Shown one piece after another: positions 63,266 through 64,000 of a stretch of 64,000 nt of DNA. The translations under genes and the position numbers were made by a program. The notes beneath the pieces were generated by a model. It made no database searches, was not told where the DNA came from, and saw only the letters and a program-made list of their open reading frames with translations. This stretch comes from Labrys miyagiensis (GTDB lineage: Bacteria; Pseudomonadota; Alphaproteobacteria; Rhizobiales; Labraceae), in contig NZ_BSPC01000064.1 of the NCBI RefSeq assembly GCF_030160835.1, forward strand, positions 1 to 64,000. Reading direction: 5' to 3'. Position 1 is the stretch's first letter. Each line of letters begins with the position of its first letter.

Positions 63266-64000
63266 TTACTCCGCCGCCGGCCGGACCCCATAGCGCCGGT
63301 CGATATAATCGATCACCAGCTGCTTGAATTCGTCGGCAATACCCGGCCCGCGCAAGGTGGCGGCCTTCTGGCCGTCGATGAACACCGGGGCCGTCGGGGT
63401 TTCGCCAGTGCCGGGCAGGGAGATGCCGATATCGGCATGCTTGCTCTCGCCGGGGCCGTTGACGATGCAGCCCATTACGGCGACCTTCAGCGTCTCCACG
63501 CCCGGATAGCGCGACTTCCACGCCGGCATGGACTCCACGATGAAGCCCTGGATGGATTGGGCGAGCTCCTGGAACACGGTGGAGGTGGTGCGTCCGCAGC
63601 CGGGGCAGGCGGCGACCAGGGGCACGAAGGTACGGATGCCCATCACCTGCAGGATCTCTTGGGAGACCTTGACTTCCTGCGTGCGATCCCCGCCCGGCTC
63701 GGGCGTGAGCGAAACGCGGATGGTATCGCCGATGCCATATTGCAGCAGCGGCGAGAGCGCGGCGGCCGAGGCCACGATGCCCTTGGAGCCCATGCCCGCC
63801 TCGGTCAGGCCGAGATGGAGGGCGTAGTCGGATCGATTGGCCATCTCGTTGTAGACGGCGATCAGGTCCTGCACGGCCGAAACCTTGGCCGAGATGATGA
63901 TCTTCGATTTCGGCAGGCCCATTTCCACGGCGCGGTCGGCCGAGAGCAGGGCCGATTGCACCAGCGCCTCCCAGGTCACCGTGCGGGCATCGACCGGCGC
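63266..64000 (-). CDS. ispG: 4-hydroxy-3-methylbut-2-enyl diphosphate synthase (5' end outside window)
   Basis: The C-terminal part (about 245 residues) of IspG/GcpE, the [4Fe-4S] enzyme of the MEP isoprenoid pathway that converts MEcPP to HMBPP. Three Cys ligands are visible: two in [10 protein letters not shown] and one in [23 protein letters not shown] and GDTIRVSLT belong to the TIM-barrel part. The frame is open to the window edge; a GTG at 63979 is internal. It would continue upstream on this strand. Confidence 0.95.
   Translation of the reverse strand, partial: APVDARTVTWEALVQSALLSADRAVEMGLPKSKIIISAKVSAVQDLIAVYNEMANRSDYALHLGLTEAGMGSKGIVASAAALSPLLQYGIGDTIRVSLTPEPGGDRTQEVKVSQEILQVMGIRTFVPLVAACPGCGRTTSTVFQELAQSIQGFIVESMPAWKSRYPGVETLKVAVMGCIVNGPGESKHADIGISLPGTGETPTAPVFIDGQKAATLRGPGIADEFKQLVIDYIDRRYGVRPAAE

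Overview
The window is high-GC DNA with dense coding on both strands and short intergenic spaces. It looks like a chromosomal segment of an alphaproteobacterium of the Hyphomicrobiales (Rhizobiales). Supporting evidence includes an Irr-type Fur protein with a Cys-Pro heme motif and a triple histidine, a HIG1 twin-membrane protein near a PduO-type adenosyltransferase, DUF2125 and DUF1127-like proteins, a YkuD transpeptidase next to a DUF882 endopeptidase, and the ftsY-yciB pair. A genus cannot be assigned from the sequence alone. No rRNA, tRNA, CRISPR array or prophage was seen.

Layout. 1-10 kb: 3' part of an L,D-transpeptidase gene, a GST, an IS relic, a TetR-controlled RND efflux operon that ends in a lipoprotein hydrolase, and a HAD hydrolase. 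10-21 kb: secreted alpha/beta hydrolase, GFA protein, a divergent SDR/LysR pair, LysE exporter, gamma-glutamyltransferase, UDP-sugar epimerase, FadR-type regulator. 21-29 kb: proB, VOC protein, EamA exporter, asd, nhaA, a RutE-like reductase divergent from its LysR neighbour. 29-39 kb: ftsK, an overlapping PfkB kinase/KDPG aldolase/DUF3052 operon, HIG1, PagL-like lipid A deacylase, cobalamin adenosyltransferase, MltB-like transglycosylase, irr, a Phd/VapC toxin-antitoxin pair. 39-48 kb: acnA, beta carbonic anhydrase, two Lrp/AsnC regulators each divergent from a neighbour, MarR/VOC pair. 48-57 kb: pepF, then a cell-wall block made of an atypical NtrC-like regulator without GAFTGA, a large L,D-transpeptidase and a DUF882 (MepK-like) endopeptidase, followed by bolA and DUF2125. 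58-64 kb: a second toxin-antitoxin pair beside a broken metallophosphoesterase gene, yciB, ftsY, an RluA-type synthase, LysR/DUF1127 and the 3' part of ispG.

The most striking feature lies between the genes. About 25 palindromic elements of several families fill the intergenic spaces. They often sit flush against stop codons, and several exactly fill the gap between convergent genes. In one family (B) the hairpin stems differ in sequence from copy to copy but stay self-complementary around an invariant GAA loop, which is direct covariation evidence for a selected structure. In another (A/E) interchangeable hairpin modules sit between common ends, and several copies bracket an intrinsic terminator. 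No transposase that could mobilise them is present in the window. Translation through these elements produces long spurious N-terminal extensions of the neighbouring reading frames, so gene starts here were set by ribosome binding sites, signal peptides and domain limits.
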